This document shows, piece after piece, positions 1 to 5,797 of a stretch of DNA of 5,797 nucleotides. The first letter of the stretch is position 1; each line of letters starts with the position of its first letter. A program made the translations under genes and the position numbers. The notes under the pieces are model-generated. The model did no database searches and was not told the DNA's origin. It was given only the letters and a program-made list of their open reading frames with translations. This stretch comes from Flavimaricola sp. (GTDB lineage Bacteria > Pseudomonadota > Alphaproteobacteria > Rhodobacterales > Rhodobacteraceae), in NCBI GenBank assembly GCA_023300365.1, contig JALZWD010000078.1:1-5797 (forward strand), written 5' to 3'.

Positions 1-603
1 CCTATTGTGTCACGCTCAGGTGATCGCCCTGCGGTGCAAGTACCGGGGCTGGCGGTGGATGGATTGCTGGTGTTGGTGCATGAAACTGCGTCCTCGACGA
101 TTTCCTATAAGACGTGGGAAAAGTTCATGAAATTTGTCGAGCATAAGGATTTCAAGACGGCAGAAGCGCAACATCTCGCGGCAGGCTGGCCAACCGAGGA
201 TTTCCGCGAAAGCTATTCACGGCATGTGAAGGCGTTGGTTGGGGTCGGAGACATGCGCGGAGAGGACCGCGCCTTTGGCATGGCCACGGAATTTGTGGCC
301 CTTACCAACCCTTATGACCCCGAATTTGACGGCACCATGCGGGTGTCTTTGAGCTATCAAAATGCGCCAAGGCCGGATGCCCAGATTGAGGTGTTTGAGC
401 GGGACCCTGATGGCGAGGTTGCCGTGCAGTTCCATCGCACGGACGCCGATGGCAACGCGGCCATCCCTGTGCAACCGGGGCATGCCTATTTGTTTGACGC
501 GGTGGTTTTGCGCAAAGCGCCTGACCCCGGTGATGATCCCAGAGCGCCAGTTTGGGAAACGCTTTGGGCCAATCTGACGTTTGCTGTGCCTGCCGCTCAG
601 TAG
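1..603 (+). CDS. DUF4198 domain-containing protein, 5'-truncated by window edge
   Basis: The frame is open from base 1 to a TAG at 601-603, giving 200 visible residues. A GTG at position 7 could be read as a start, but the protein there is already mid-domain and has no ribosome binding site or signal peptide, so the real start is probably upstream of the window. The visible part resembles the C-terminal portion of DUF4198 proteins, the NikM-like family of exported or membrane-associated proteins often linked to nickel/cobalt uptake. Resembling segments are LLVLVHETASS, KFVEHKDF, RESYSRHVKALVGVGD, the ALTNPYDPEF turn, a beta-rich region with FHRTDADGNA, and the closing WETLWANLTFAVP. Full-length members usually start with a signal peptide and an AHEFW-like motif, which would lie outside the window. 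The exact role is unknown. Nothing ties it to the sugar operon except orientation; a 158-bp gap with a putative operator separates them, so it is probably an independent unit. Confidence 0.75.
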   Translation, partial: PIVSRSGDRPAVQVPGLAVDGLLVLVHETASSTISYKTWEKFMKFVEHKDFKTAEAQHLAAGWPTEDFRESYSRHVKALVGVGDMRGEDRAFGMATEFVALTNPYDPEFDGTMRVSLSYQNAPRPDAQIEVFERDPDGEVAVQFHRTDADGNAAIPVQPGHAYLFDAVVLRKAPDPGDDPRAPVWETLWANLTFAVPAAQ

Positions 604-693
604 GATTTGGTCTGCGCGCCGCTTTAAAACCTTGTTAAACATGCGCGAAATGGGCCGAGTGGGGCTTGGGGCGTGGGCTTTGAAAAATATCTC

Positions 694-707
694 TGCAACC
701 GGTTGCA
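694..707. promoter_or_regulatory. Putative LacI-family operator (perfect 14-bp palindrome)
   Basis: TGCAACCGGTTGCA reads identically on both strands. It has the central CG and even-length dyad typical of LacI/GalR-family operators, where the hinge-helix leucine intercalates at the central CpG. It lies 54 bp before the start of the first operon gene, and the last operon gene encodes a LacI-family protein, so repression and autoregulation through this site is the simplest reading. I saw no second copy in the window. Direct binding is inferred. Confidence 0.75.
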
Positions 708-742
708 AAAATAATTCGGGCCTCGTACGGTAAATTCAACCG

Positions 743-748
743 AGGAGG
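743..748 (+). promoter_or_regulatory. Shine-Dalgarno of the TIM-barrel gene
   Basis: A perfect AGGAGG lies 13 bases before the ATG at 762. The spacing is longer than the usual 5-9 bases, but no other in-frame start lies nearby and the ATG gives the family's normal N-terminal beta strand. The start is accepted, with translation efficiency possibly reduced by the long spacer. Confidence 0.7.
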
Positions 749-761
749 AATCACGGCTTTA

Positions 762-1577
762 ATGCAACTTGGCGTTAATCATATCACGGTGCCGAAATGC
801 TCATCGGCTGAACTGCTGGTTTTGGCAAAGGCGTTGGGCTGTAGTGGCGTGGAATGCCGCAACGATCTTGGGCGGCTGTTGTTTGATGGCGAGGCGGCTG
901 GTGATTTCGCGACGCGGCTGGACGATTTTGGACTTGATATGCATGGTTTGGCCGAGGTTGCGGCCTTTAATCTGGATACGGATGCCAAACTTGGCGACAT
1001 CGCCGCGTTGATGGATGTGGCTGTTGGTGTTGGTGCTAAGGGATTGGCTTTGATCCCGGCTGTTCTTGATGCGCCGTTATCGGCTGCTGCTCAGAAGGCG
1101 CAATTGTTGCAAGCGCTTGAGCGTCTTCAGCCCCTGTTTGAAGCCCGAGGATTGATTGGTCTGATTGAGCCTTTAGGATTTGAAAACAGTAGTTTGCGCC
1201 TCAAAGCTCATGTGGTTGATGTGCTCGAACATATAGGCAAGCCTGCGTGCTTTGCCTTGATCCATGACACCTTTCATCACCATACAGCCGGCGAGGCGGA
1301 GGTCTTTGCGGATCTGACACACATCGTGCACGTCTCGGGCGTCGTTGATCCCGCGCCTGCCCGCCGCGACATGCGCGATGCGCACCGTGTGCTTTTGGAT
1401 GCCAACGACAGAACCGGAGCGATTGCACAACTTCGTTTGTTGCAAGACGCCGGATTTTCGGGCCCGATCTCGATTGAGGCCTTTGCGCCGGACGTTCAAA
1501 CCCTTTCTGACCCTGCGCCGCATTTGGCGCGGTCTTTCGAATTCATCTCGTCACAATTGGCCCCGGTGCCTGCTTGA
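762..1577 (+). CDS. IolI-like sugar isomerase/epimerase (AP endonuclease 2-type TIM barrel)
   Basis: This 271-residue protein has the length and layout of the xylose isomerase-like TIM-barrel family (PF01261), which includes 2-keto-myo-inositol isomerase IolI (278 aa in Bacillus subtilis), hydroxypyruvate isomerase and ketose 3-epimerases. The first strand is MQLGVNHITV, and GVECRND follows in the second barrel repeat. Four likely metal ligands can be placed by analogy with IolI: E136 (LIEPLGF), D169 (IHDTFHHH), H190 (IVHVSG) and E239 (ISIEAF). The FHHH stretch (171-174) parallels FHFH in IolI. It is expected to be a cytoplasmic divalent-metal enzyme that isomerises or epimerises a keto-sugar or keto-cyclitol. 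It is the first gene after the putative operator and lies 81 bp upstream of the importer's binding-protein gene, so it probably handles the imported substrate. The family is well supported; the IolI reaction itself is only a reasonable guess, and other keto-sugar epimerase activities are possible. Confidence 0.85.
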   Translation: MQLGVNHITVPKCSSAELLVLAKALGCSGVECRNDLGRLLFDGEAAGDFATRLDDFGLDMHGLAEVAAFNLDTDAKLGDIAALMDVAVGVGAKGLALIPAVLDAPLSAAAQKAQLLQALERLQPLFEARGLIGLIEPLGFENSSLRLKAHVVDVLEHIGKPACFALIHDTFHHHTAGEAEVFADLTHIVHVSGVVDPAPARRDMRDAHRVLLDANDRTGAIAQLRLLQDAGFSGPISIEAFAPDVQTLSDPAPHLARSFEFISSQLAPVPA

Positions 1578-1595
1578 TGGCGTGATGGACAACAA

Positions 1596-1610
1596 GCCTC
1601 GTTTAGAGGC
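1596..1610 (+). other. Small intergenic hairpin
   Basis: A perfect 5-bp stem GCCTC/GAGGC encloses a GTTTA loop, 18 bases after the TIM-barrel stop codon. It has no following T-run, so it is not a convincing terminator. It could mark an RNA-processing or stability element before the binding-protein cistron. It may also be chance. Confidence 0.25.
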
Positions 1611-1646
1611 CCCGGTATTATGAAACGTGCGCCGGGCACATTCCTT

Positions 1647-1652
1647 GGGAGG
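1647..1652 (+). promoter_or_regulatory. Shine-Dalgarno that fixes the binding-protein start
   Basis: GGGAGG sits 6 bases before the ATG at 1659. An in-frame ATG at 1620 would add 13 residues (MKRAPGTFLGRKH) in front of the signal peptide and would place this ribosome binding site inside the coding region. The 1659 start gives a clean lysine-hydrophobic-Ala leader and is preferred. Confidence 0.85.
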
Positions 1653-1658
1653 AAACAC

Positions 1659-2597
1659 ATGAAAAAGATCATTTTCGCCGCTGGCTTGGCCGCCCTGATG
1701 GGCACCTCTGCTTTGGCACAACAAATCGGCGTCTCTGTCGCACGGTTTGACGACAACGGCCTGACCATCATGCGCAACGGCATGACAGACCACGCCGCGA
1801 CACTTGATGGCCTAAGCCTTCAGGTCGAAGACGCGCAAGACGACGTTGCCCGTCAGCTTGACCAGATCAACAACTTCATCGCGTCTGGCGTTGATGCGAT
1901 CATCGTGAACGCTGTTGACACAAACGCCACCGAGGCGATGTCTCAGGCCGCCGCTTCTGCGGGTGTTCCACTGGTTTATGTGAACCGTCAGCCGGTCAAC
2001 ATGGACACGCTTCCTGAAGGTCAGGCGTTTGTTGCTTCTAATGAAATCGAATCCGGTACATTGGCCGCATTCCGCATGTGTCAGGACCTGCGCGCCGCAG
2101 GCCTTTCGGGCGGTGCATCTGCCTATATGTTGATGGGTCAGCTGTCCAACCAAGCCGCTGTTCAGCGCTCGAAGGACTTTCATGACGTCATCGGCATGGA
2201 CATGTGTAACTTTATCACTTTGATCGATGAGCAGACTGCAAACTGGTCGCGTGACGAAGCACAGGATTTGATGACAAACTGGATTGCCTCTGGCACCGAG
2301 TTTCACGCGGTCTTTGGCAACAACGACGAAATGGCGATTGGTGCCATTCAGGCGATGAAAGCTTCGGGCATTTCCATGGACGACGTTGTCGTTGGTGGTG
2401 TGGACGCGACGCCTGATGCGCTTGTGGCCATGCAGGCTGGCGAAATGGACGTCACAGTGTTCCAAGACCTCGCAGGTCAGGGCGCAGGCTCTATCGACAC
2501 AGCAATTGCACTCGCAGCTGGCGAAGACGTCGACAAGACTGTCTTCATCCCATTCTTGCTGGTGACACCAGAAAACGTCGGCGACTTTATCCAGTAA
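1659..2597 (+). CDS. Periplasmic sugar-binding protein of a ribose/inositol-class ABC importer
   Basis: The 312-residue precursor captures a sugar or cyclitol in the periplasm and delivers it to the permease. Residues 1-20 form a signal peptide (MKK, a hydrophobic core, then SALA) with probable cleavage before QQIGV. The rest is a type-1 periplasmic binding fold (Peripla_BP_4, RbsB-like): first strand and ligand aromatic at VARF (F30), VEDAQ (57-60), the FIASGVDAIIVNAVDT segment (73-88), VNRQP with R110, QRSKDF with R170, NWSRDEA with W196, NNDEMAIGA (221-229), GVDATPDA with D249 and VFQD with Q269. R110, R170, N222, D249 and Q269 match the polar sugar contacts of RbsB by position. Only two cysteines remain after cleavage (C141, C183). 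The pattern resembles inositol- or pentose-binding proteins, but the ligand is not proven. Every glycine codon is GGC or GGT, which suggests high expression. A strong hairpin follows the stop. Confidence 0.9.
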   Translation: MKKIIFAAGLAALMGTSALAQQIGVSVARFDDNGLTIMRNGMTDHAATLDGLSLQVEDAQDDVARQLDQINNFIASGVDAIIVNAVDTNATEAMSQAAASAGVPLVYVNRQPVNMDTLPEGQAFVASNEIESGTLAAFRMCQDLRAAGLSGGASAYMLMGQLSNQAAVQRSKDFHDVIGMDMCNFITLIDEQTANWSRDEAQDLMTNWIASGTEFHAVFGNNDEMAIGAIQAMKASGISMDDVVVGGVDATPDALVAMQAGEMDVTVFQDLAGQGAGSIDTAIALAAGEDVDKTVFIPFLLVTPENVGDFIQ

Positions 2598-2611
2598 GTT
2601 GTCACGGATTT

Positions 2612-2638
2612 GGGTGGTGCGTCTTGGGCGCGCCACCC
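2612..2638 (+). terminator. Strong intercistronic hairpin after the binding-protein gene (attenuating or mRNA-stabilising)
   Basis: The arms 2612-2621 and 2629-2638 pair over 10 bp with one G-U wobble, around a 7-base loop (TCTTGGG). The arms read GGGTGGTGCG and CGCGCCACCC. It starts 14 bases after the binding-protein stop. The following GTTTGAT has only a short T-run, so complete termination is unlikely. The usual roles of such hairpins between binding-protein and permease genes are partial termination or protection of the upstream mRNA from 3' exonucleases, giving more binding protein than membrane subunits. Confidence 0.7.
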
Positions 2639-2686
2639 GTTTGATACGATAAAAACATTCCGAAAATTTGGGCAAAGGGGGCGCGT

Positions 2687-3775
2687 ATGTCCGATACGTC
2701 ACATGGCACCGGCGGTCTTGCATTTGATGCAAAGAAACGGTCTTGGCCAAACGAGATGAACATCTTTATTGCGCTGGTGATCATTACCCTTATTTTTGAG
2801 GCCCTCGGTCAATTGCTGCCTTATATGAACGGGCAAAGCATGCTGTTCGATTTCAACACGAACCGCGATGGCACGATCCTTAATATTGCCCGTCTTAAGA
2901 TTATTATCCTTCAGGTTTCTATCATCGGCATCATTGCCCTTGGGGTCACACAAGTGATCATTTCGGGGGGGATCGACCTGTCGTCTGGGCCGTTGGTTGG
3001 TGCGACGGCGATGATTGTGATGTCGTTTTCGCAAACAGAATTTCTGCCCACCGGCAGCGCCAATCCTGATGCGGTCTTTGGCTCTTGGGCGCTTGATCTG
3101 CCGCTGATTATTCCGATTATTGTGGGCCTGGCCTTTGGGGCGTTTATTGGCGCGATCAATGGCACGCTTATCGCTTATACCCGCATTCCACCGTTTATTG
3201 CGACGCTGGGGATGTTTTTGATTTGTCGCGGTATTGCACAGGCGTGGACACGCGGGCAGCCGATCTCTTTTCCCACCGAAGGCTATAAATTCATTGGTGC
3301 GGGCATGGCGCCTGTGGTGTGGTTCATTGGCCTTGCTTTCATTTTCCACTTTCTTTTGAAGTACACCGTTTACGGCAAGCACACCTATGCCATCGGCTCG
3401 AACGAAGATGCGGCGCGGATGTCGGGCATCAACATCAAGCGGCACAAGGTGATGGTGTATATGATCGCCTCGATGCTCGCGGCGTTTGCGGCGATTGTGC
3501 TGAGCTCAAAGAACCTGACGGCGCAGGCTGGCATGGGGCCGTTTTACGAGCTTTATGCAATTGCGATGGCGGTTATTGGCGGGGTGAGCCTTACGGGCGG
3601 GCGCGGTTCGATTATCGGCACTGTTCTTGGGGCCATGGTCTTTGGTGTGATCCAATCGGGGTTCACCTATCTGCGCCTTGATGCGTTTTACCAACTCATG
3701 TCGATGGGCGCGATTATCATCGCTGCTGTTGTGCTCGATAAAATGCGCCAAGAGCGCGGCGCATCAAAAGGTTAG
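2687..3775 (+). CDS. RbsC/FrcC-type sugar ABC transporter permease
   Basis: This 362-residue inner-membrane protein belongs to the branched-chain/ribose permease family (BPD_transp_2). A hydrophilic N-terminus of about 25 residues precedes hydrophobic segments at roughly 25-45, 71-93, 102-115, 139-162, 168-185, 207-226, 256-273, 287-301, 307-326 and 336-350. Family landmarks are ISGGIDLSSG (92-101), NGTLIAYTRIPPFIATLG (158-175), the cytoplasmic coupling region YAIGSNEDAARMSGI (234-248) and the VIGGVSLTGGRGSIIGTVLGA stretch (296-316). It is about 40 residues longer than RbsC, mainly through extra sequence around 45-68 and a predicted outside loop near 116-138. The start ATG has an AGGGGG five to six bases upstream. 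It lies 89 bp after the binding-protein gene and 11 bp before the ATPase gene, completing a single transport system; it presumably works as a homodimer, as RbsC-type permeases do. Confidence 0.92.
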   Translation: MSDTSHGTGGLAFDAKKRSWPNEMNIFIALVIITLIFEALGQLLPYMNGQSMLFDFNTNRDGTILNIARLKIIILQVSIIGIIALGVTQVIISGGIDLSSGPLVGATAMIVMSFSQTEFLPTGSANPDAVFGSWALDLPLIIPIIVGLAFGAFIGAINGTLIAYTRIPPFIATLGMFLICRGIAQAWTRGQPISFPTEGYKFIGAGMAPVVWFIGLAFIFHFLLKYTVYGKHTYAIGSNEDAARMSGINIKRHKVMVYMIASMLAAFAAIVLSSKNLTAQAGMGPFYELYAIAMAVIGGVSLTGGRGSIIGTVLGAMVFGVIQSGFTYLRLDAFYQLMSMGAIIIAAVVLDKMRQERGASKG

Positions 3776-3786
3776 GGAGAGGCCAG

Positions 3787-4560
3787 ATGACAGATACGAT
3801 CCTCGAGACCAAGGGCCTGACCAAGCATTATGGCGGTGTTCATGCCCTTAACGACGCGGACTTTGTCCTGACCAAGGGCGAGCATGTGGCGATTATGGGC
3901 GACAATGGCGCGGGAAAATCAACCTTCGTGCGCCAGATTACCGGGGTTGAGCAACGCACCCGTGGCGAGATTGTTTTTGATGGGGCGCCGGTGCATTTCT
4001 CGGGGCCGATTGATGCCCGCGAGGCCGGGATTGAAACAGTGTTTCAGACCCTTGCGCTGGCGGATGATCTGAACGTTCCGGACAACCTCTTTTTGGGGCG
4101 TGAAAAGACCAAATGGAATTGGCTGGGCCCTTTTCGGCGGCTTGATTACAAGGCGATGCGCGAAGATACGATTGCCGGTTTGGAAAAGACCGGGGTTAAG
4201 ATCCCCAACATTCGCAACACCATTGCCAATATGTCGGGTGGTCAGCGTCAATGTGTGGCCATTGCGCGGACTGCGACGTTTCCGTCCAAGCTGACGATTA
4301 TGGACGAGCCGACAGCGGCGCTTGGGGTGCAGGAAACCGCGCAGGTTGAAAACATCATTCGCACGCTCAAGGAGCAAGGCGAGAGCCTGATTTTGGTGAG
4401 CCACAACATGCGTCAGGTGTTTGACCTTGTGGACCGCATCATCGTATTCCGCCGGGGCCGGATCGTGGCCAACCTCAACAAGGGCGACACGGACGGCAAT
4501 GACGTGGTGTCGTATATCACGGGCGCCAAGACCGGCGCAGAATTTGAGACGGCGGACTAG
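3787..4560 (+). CDS. Single-cassette sugar ABC transporter ATPase, FrcA-like
   Basis: The 257-residue cytoplasmic protein powers the importer by ATP hydrolysis. All ABC motifs are visible: Walker A GDNGAGKST (38-46), Q-loop Q87 in VFQTLAL, signature MSGGQRQ (149-155), Walker B LTIMDEP (169-175, catalytic E174), D-loop AALG (177-180) and switch histidine H206 in LVSHNM. The IETVFQTLAL region and the DEPTAALGV and VSHNM segments recall FrcA of the rhizobial fructose importer. It has one cassette, whereas RbsA, XylG and MglA of the same importer class are about 500-residue fusions of two cassettes, so it should act as a homodimer. GGGAGAGG just upstream gives a good ribosome binding site, and only 11 bases separate it from the permease gene, indicating tight co-transcription. 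The class is secure; the substrate is not. Confidence 0.93.
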   Translation: MTDTILETKGLTKHYGGVHALNDADFVLTKGEHVAIMGDNGAGKSTFVRQITGVEQRTRGEIVFDGAPVHFSGPIDAREAGIETVFQTLALADDLNVPDNLFLGREKTKWNWLGPFRRLDYKAMREDTIAGLEKTGVKIPNIRNTIANMSGGQRQCVAIARTATFPSKLTIMDEPTAALGVQETAQVENIIRTLKEQGESLILVSHNMRQVFDLVDRIIVFRRGRIVANLNKGDTDGNDVVSYITGAKTGAEFETAD

Positions 4561-4598
4561 TCGGCCCCGTCGGCGTCGCGCCGTTAACTGGTCAAACT

Positions 4599-4605
4599 GG
4601 GGGGG
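4599..4605 (+). promoter_or_regulatory. G-run acting as weak ribosome binding site of the regulator
   Basis: Seven consecutive G residues end 3 bases before the ATG at 4609. There is no true AGGAGG upstream, so the regulator probably has a weak translation signal, which would suit the low protein level of a repressor. The 48-bp gap after the ATPase stop otherwise holds only a 5-bp hairpin (CGGCG-TCG-CGCCG, 4571-4583) without a T-run. Confidence 0.45.
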
Positions 4606-4608
4606 TAA

Positions 4609-5604
4609 ATGTCAGTCACGTTAAAAGACGTCGCAGCCCGCGCCGGTGTCTCGCGCTCGGCCGTGTCGAGGACCTATACCGAAGGCGCCTCAGTCTCGGC
4701 CAAAACCCGCGACAAGGTTGAGCGCGCGGCCAAGGCGTTGGGCTATAGCCCCAATGCGCTGGCGTCGTCGTTGACAACCGGGCGGACCAAGATGATCGGC
4801 TTGGTGTCCAACAACTTTCACAACCCGATCTTTCTCGAAGTATTTGACCGGTTTACCCAAGGCCTTCAGGAGCGCGGCCTGCGGCCTTTGCTTGTGAACC
4901 TGACCAATCAAACCGAACATGCAGCGATTGATATGCTGCGCCAATATTCGGTTGATGGCGTTATCGTCGCCTCATCGACCCTTCCTGAGAGTTTTGCGAT
5001 GGCATTCCAAGATGCGGGGATGCCTGTGGTGCATTCGTTTGGGCGGCATGGGCCCAACCCGCGTGTGGATGTGCTTGGGATTGATAATATCGAGGCGGGC
5101 CGTCTTGCGGCGGAAACCTTGATTGCCCGGGGCTACCGGCGTGTTGGGTTTCTGGGGGGGCCGCCTGAGGCCACATCAACCATCGACCGGGCCCGTGGGT
5201 TTCTTGATGTGTTGCGCAGCGTGCCTGAAATCGATGTCAGTGTAAGCTATGCCCGCGCCTATTCCTTTGAGGCCGGGCGCAATGAAATGGCCCGCCTTTT
5301 GCAAAGTGACATGGCGGAAGCCTATTTTTGCGGTGATGATGTTTTGTCGATCGGTGCGCTTTCGGCGCTTGAGGGGGCGGGGCGCAGGGTGCCGCAGGAT
5401 GTGGGCTTGCTTGGTCTGAATGATATGCAAATGGCGGGATGGGATAACATCAACCTGACCACCATCCGCAACCCGATCCAAGACATTATCGCCTCGTCGA
5501 TTGAACAGGTGGCTTTGGCCGTGACAGAGCCGGATCGTAAACCCAAAGCGCATTTGTTCAAATGTTTTGTGGTTGAGCGGGGGACGCTACGCCCCCTGCC
5601 CTAA
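4609..5604 (+). CDS. LacI-family transcriptional regulator
   Basis: The 331-residue protein has the standard LacI/GalR length and order. Residues 3-24 form the helix-turn-helix (VTLKDVAARAGVSRSAVSR), followed by SAKTRDKVERAAKALGYSPN and the hinge helix ALASSL with intercalating leucine L55. Residues from about 61 form the sugar-sensing periplasmic-binding-like domain: MIGLVSNNFHNPIF, DGVIVASST, GIDNIEAGRLAAE, RRVGFLGG, the RARGF segment, YFCGDDVLSIGAL and LGLNDMQMAGW, ending in VVERGTLRP. By alignment with LacI, the specificity positions Y17 and Q18 are R16 and S17 here, and R22 is R21. The usual aspartate in the GxDD-type motif is N271. It lies downstream of the importer on the same strand, 48 bp after the ATPase gene, and is the natural candidate for binding the palindrome at 694-707. 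Most such regulators are repressors released by the pathway's sugar, and autoregulation would follow from its place in the operon. Confidence 0.93.
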   Translation: MSVTLKDVAARAGVSRSAVSRTYTEGASVSAKTRDKVERAAKALGYSPNALASSLTTGRTKMIGLVSNNFHNPIFLEVFDRFTQGLQERGLRPLLVNLTNQTEHAAIDMLRQYSVDGVIVASSTLPESFAMAFQDAGMPVVHSFGRHGPNPRVDVLGIDNIEAGRLAAETLIARGYRRVGFLGGPPEATSTIDRARGFLDVLRSVPEIDVSVSYARAYSFEAGRNEMARLLQSDMAEAYFCGDDVLSIGALSALEGAGRRVPQDVGLLGLNDMQMAGWDNINLTTIRNPIQDIIASSIEQVALAVTEPDRKPKAHLFKCFVVERGTLRPLP

Positions 5605-5797
5605 TTAGCGAAACATCGGTGGCCGTGCATCCAGCCATGCGCCATTTTTCTTGCCAGATTCAGCAACCGCATAAACCGCCGCCATCGAGCGCAACCCGTC
5701 TTCGGCGCGCGGATAAAGGTTGGCCGCCGGGTCCATGGTGCGCGCCTCTTTGCGCGCGGTGATTGCCTCGGCCAAATCGGTATAGATATTGGCAAAC
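5605..5797 (-). CDS. Gfo/Idh/MocA-family oxidoreductase, C-terminal fragment cut by window edge
   Basis: On the minus strand an open frame runs in from the right edge and ends with TAA at 5607-5605, giving 63 visible C-terminal residues. The sequence FANIYTDLAEAITARKEA, followed later by AEDGLRSMAAVYAVAESG and NGAWLDARPPMFR, matches the usual end of NAD(P)-dependent Gfo/Idh/MocA dehydrogenases: an acidic helix, the EDG(L/A)RS helix and a final GAW.DA strand. The nucleotide-binding domain and catalytic lysine/histidine residues are outside the window, so cofactor and substrate cannot be judged. The family includes inositol 2-dehydrogenase and many sugar dehydrogenases, which fits the IolI-like enzyme and sugar importer next door. 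A longer-looking overlapping reading with an ATG on this strand has an Arg/Pro-rich, non-domain sequence and is not the gene. Confidence 0.8.
   Translation of the reverse strand, partial: FANIYTDLAEAITARKEARTMDPAANLYPRAEDGLRSMAAVYAVAESGKKNGAWLDARPPMFR

Noticed and set aside
680..715. Sigma-70-like elements TTGAAA (680-685) and AATAAT (710-715) flanking the operator
   Set aside because: The 24-base spacing is too long for a normal promoter and no alternative pair scored well by eye. A promoter must lie in 604-741, but I cannot place it.
2660..2672. Imperfect inverted repeat CCGAAA-A-TTTGGG before the permease gene, considered as a second operator
   Set aside because: It has one mismatch in a short AT-rich dyad and no resemblance to the TGCAACCGGTTGCA site.
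1812..2750. Long minus-strand open frame (312 codons) opposite the binding-protein gene
   Set aside because: It is rich in His, Arg and Cys with no domain, signal or membrane logic, and lies antisense to a clearly recognised gene. It is a by-product of that gene's codon bias.
2965..2971. Seven-base G-runs at 2965-2971, 4599-4605 and 5154-5160, considered as phase-variation tracts
   Set aside because: Two simply encode Gly-Gly in conserved motifs and the third is an intergenic ribosome-binding region. Seven bases is short, and all frames are intact.
3787..4560. MSGGQ and AALG in the ATPase, considered as degenerate motifs
   Set aside because: These variants are normal in this branch of sugar ATPases. 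The catalytic Walker and switch residues are intact.
4571..4583. CGGCG-TCG-CGCCG hairpin after the ATPase gene, considered as a terminator
   Set aside because: It has only a 5-bp stem and no T-run, and the same-strand regulator follows closely.
5601..5795. Minus-strand reading with an ATG start giving an Arg/Pro/Trp-rich 64-residue product
   Set aside because: It is a frame-shifted shadow. The neighbouring minus-strand frame ending at 5605 gives a recognisable Gfo/Idh/MocA C-terminus.

Overview
The window looks like chromosomal DNA of an alphaproteobacterium, most likely a marine Rhodobacterales (Roseobacter-group) species. This rests on the moderately high G+C, the GGC/GCG-rich codon use, the character of the DUF4198-type protein at the left edge and the overall look of the sugar-import operon. 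It is a judgement from sequence style, not from a database match.

Layout. Positions 1-603 hold the C-terminal 200 residues of a DUF4198-type (NikM-like) protein whose start lies outside the window. A 158-bp intergenic region follows, with a perfect 14-bp palindrome (694-707) of the kind bound by LacI-family repressors. Five same-strand genes then form an apparent operon: an IolI-like TIM-barrel isomerase/epimerase (762-1577), a secreted sugar-binding protein (1659-2597), an RbsC/FrcC-type permease (2687-3775), a single-cassette FrcA-type ATPase (3787-4560) and a LacI-family regulator (4609-5604). The last 193 bases are the C-terminus of a Gfo/Idh/MocA-type oxidoreductase on the minus strand. 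Its stop codon directly abuts the regulator's stop codon.

How it works together (inference). The binding protein, permease and ATPase make a complete importer for a sugar or cyclitol of the ribose/fructose/inositol class. The TIM-barrel enzyme, and probably the convergent oxidoreductase, act on the imported compound. The LacI-type protein probably represses the operon, itself included, through the palindrome until an inducer appears. An IolI-like enzyme beside a Gfo/Idh/MocA dehydrogenase suggests an inositol-like or oxidised-sugar pathway, but the substrate cannot be fixed from this window.

I found no RNA gene, CRISPR array, insertion sequence or defence-like system. The most informative non-coding features are the putative operator and a strong 10-bp hairpin between the binding-protein and permease genes.
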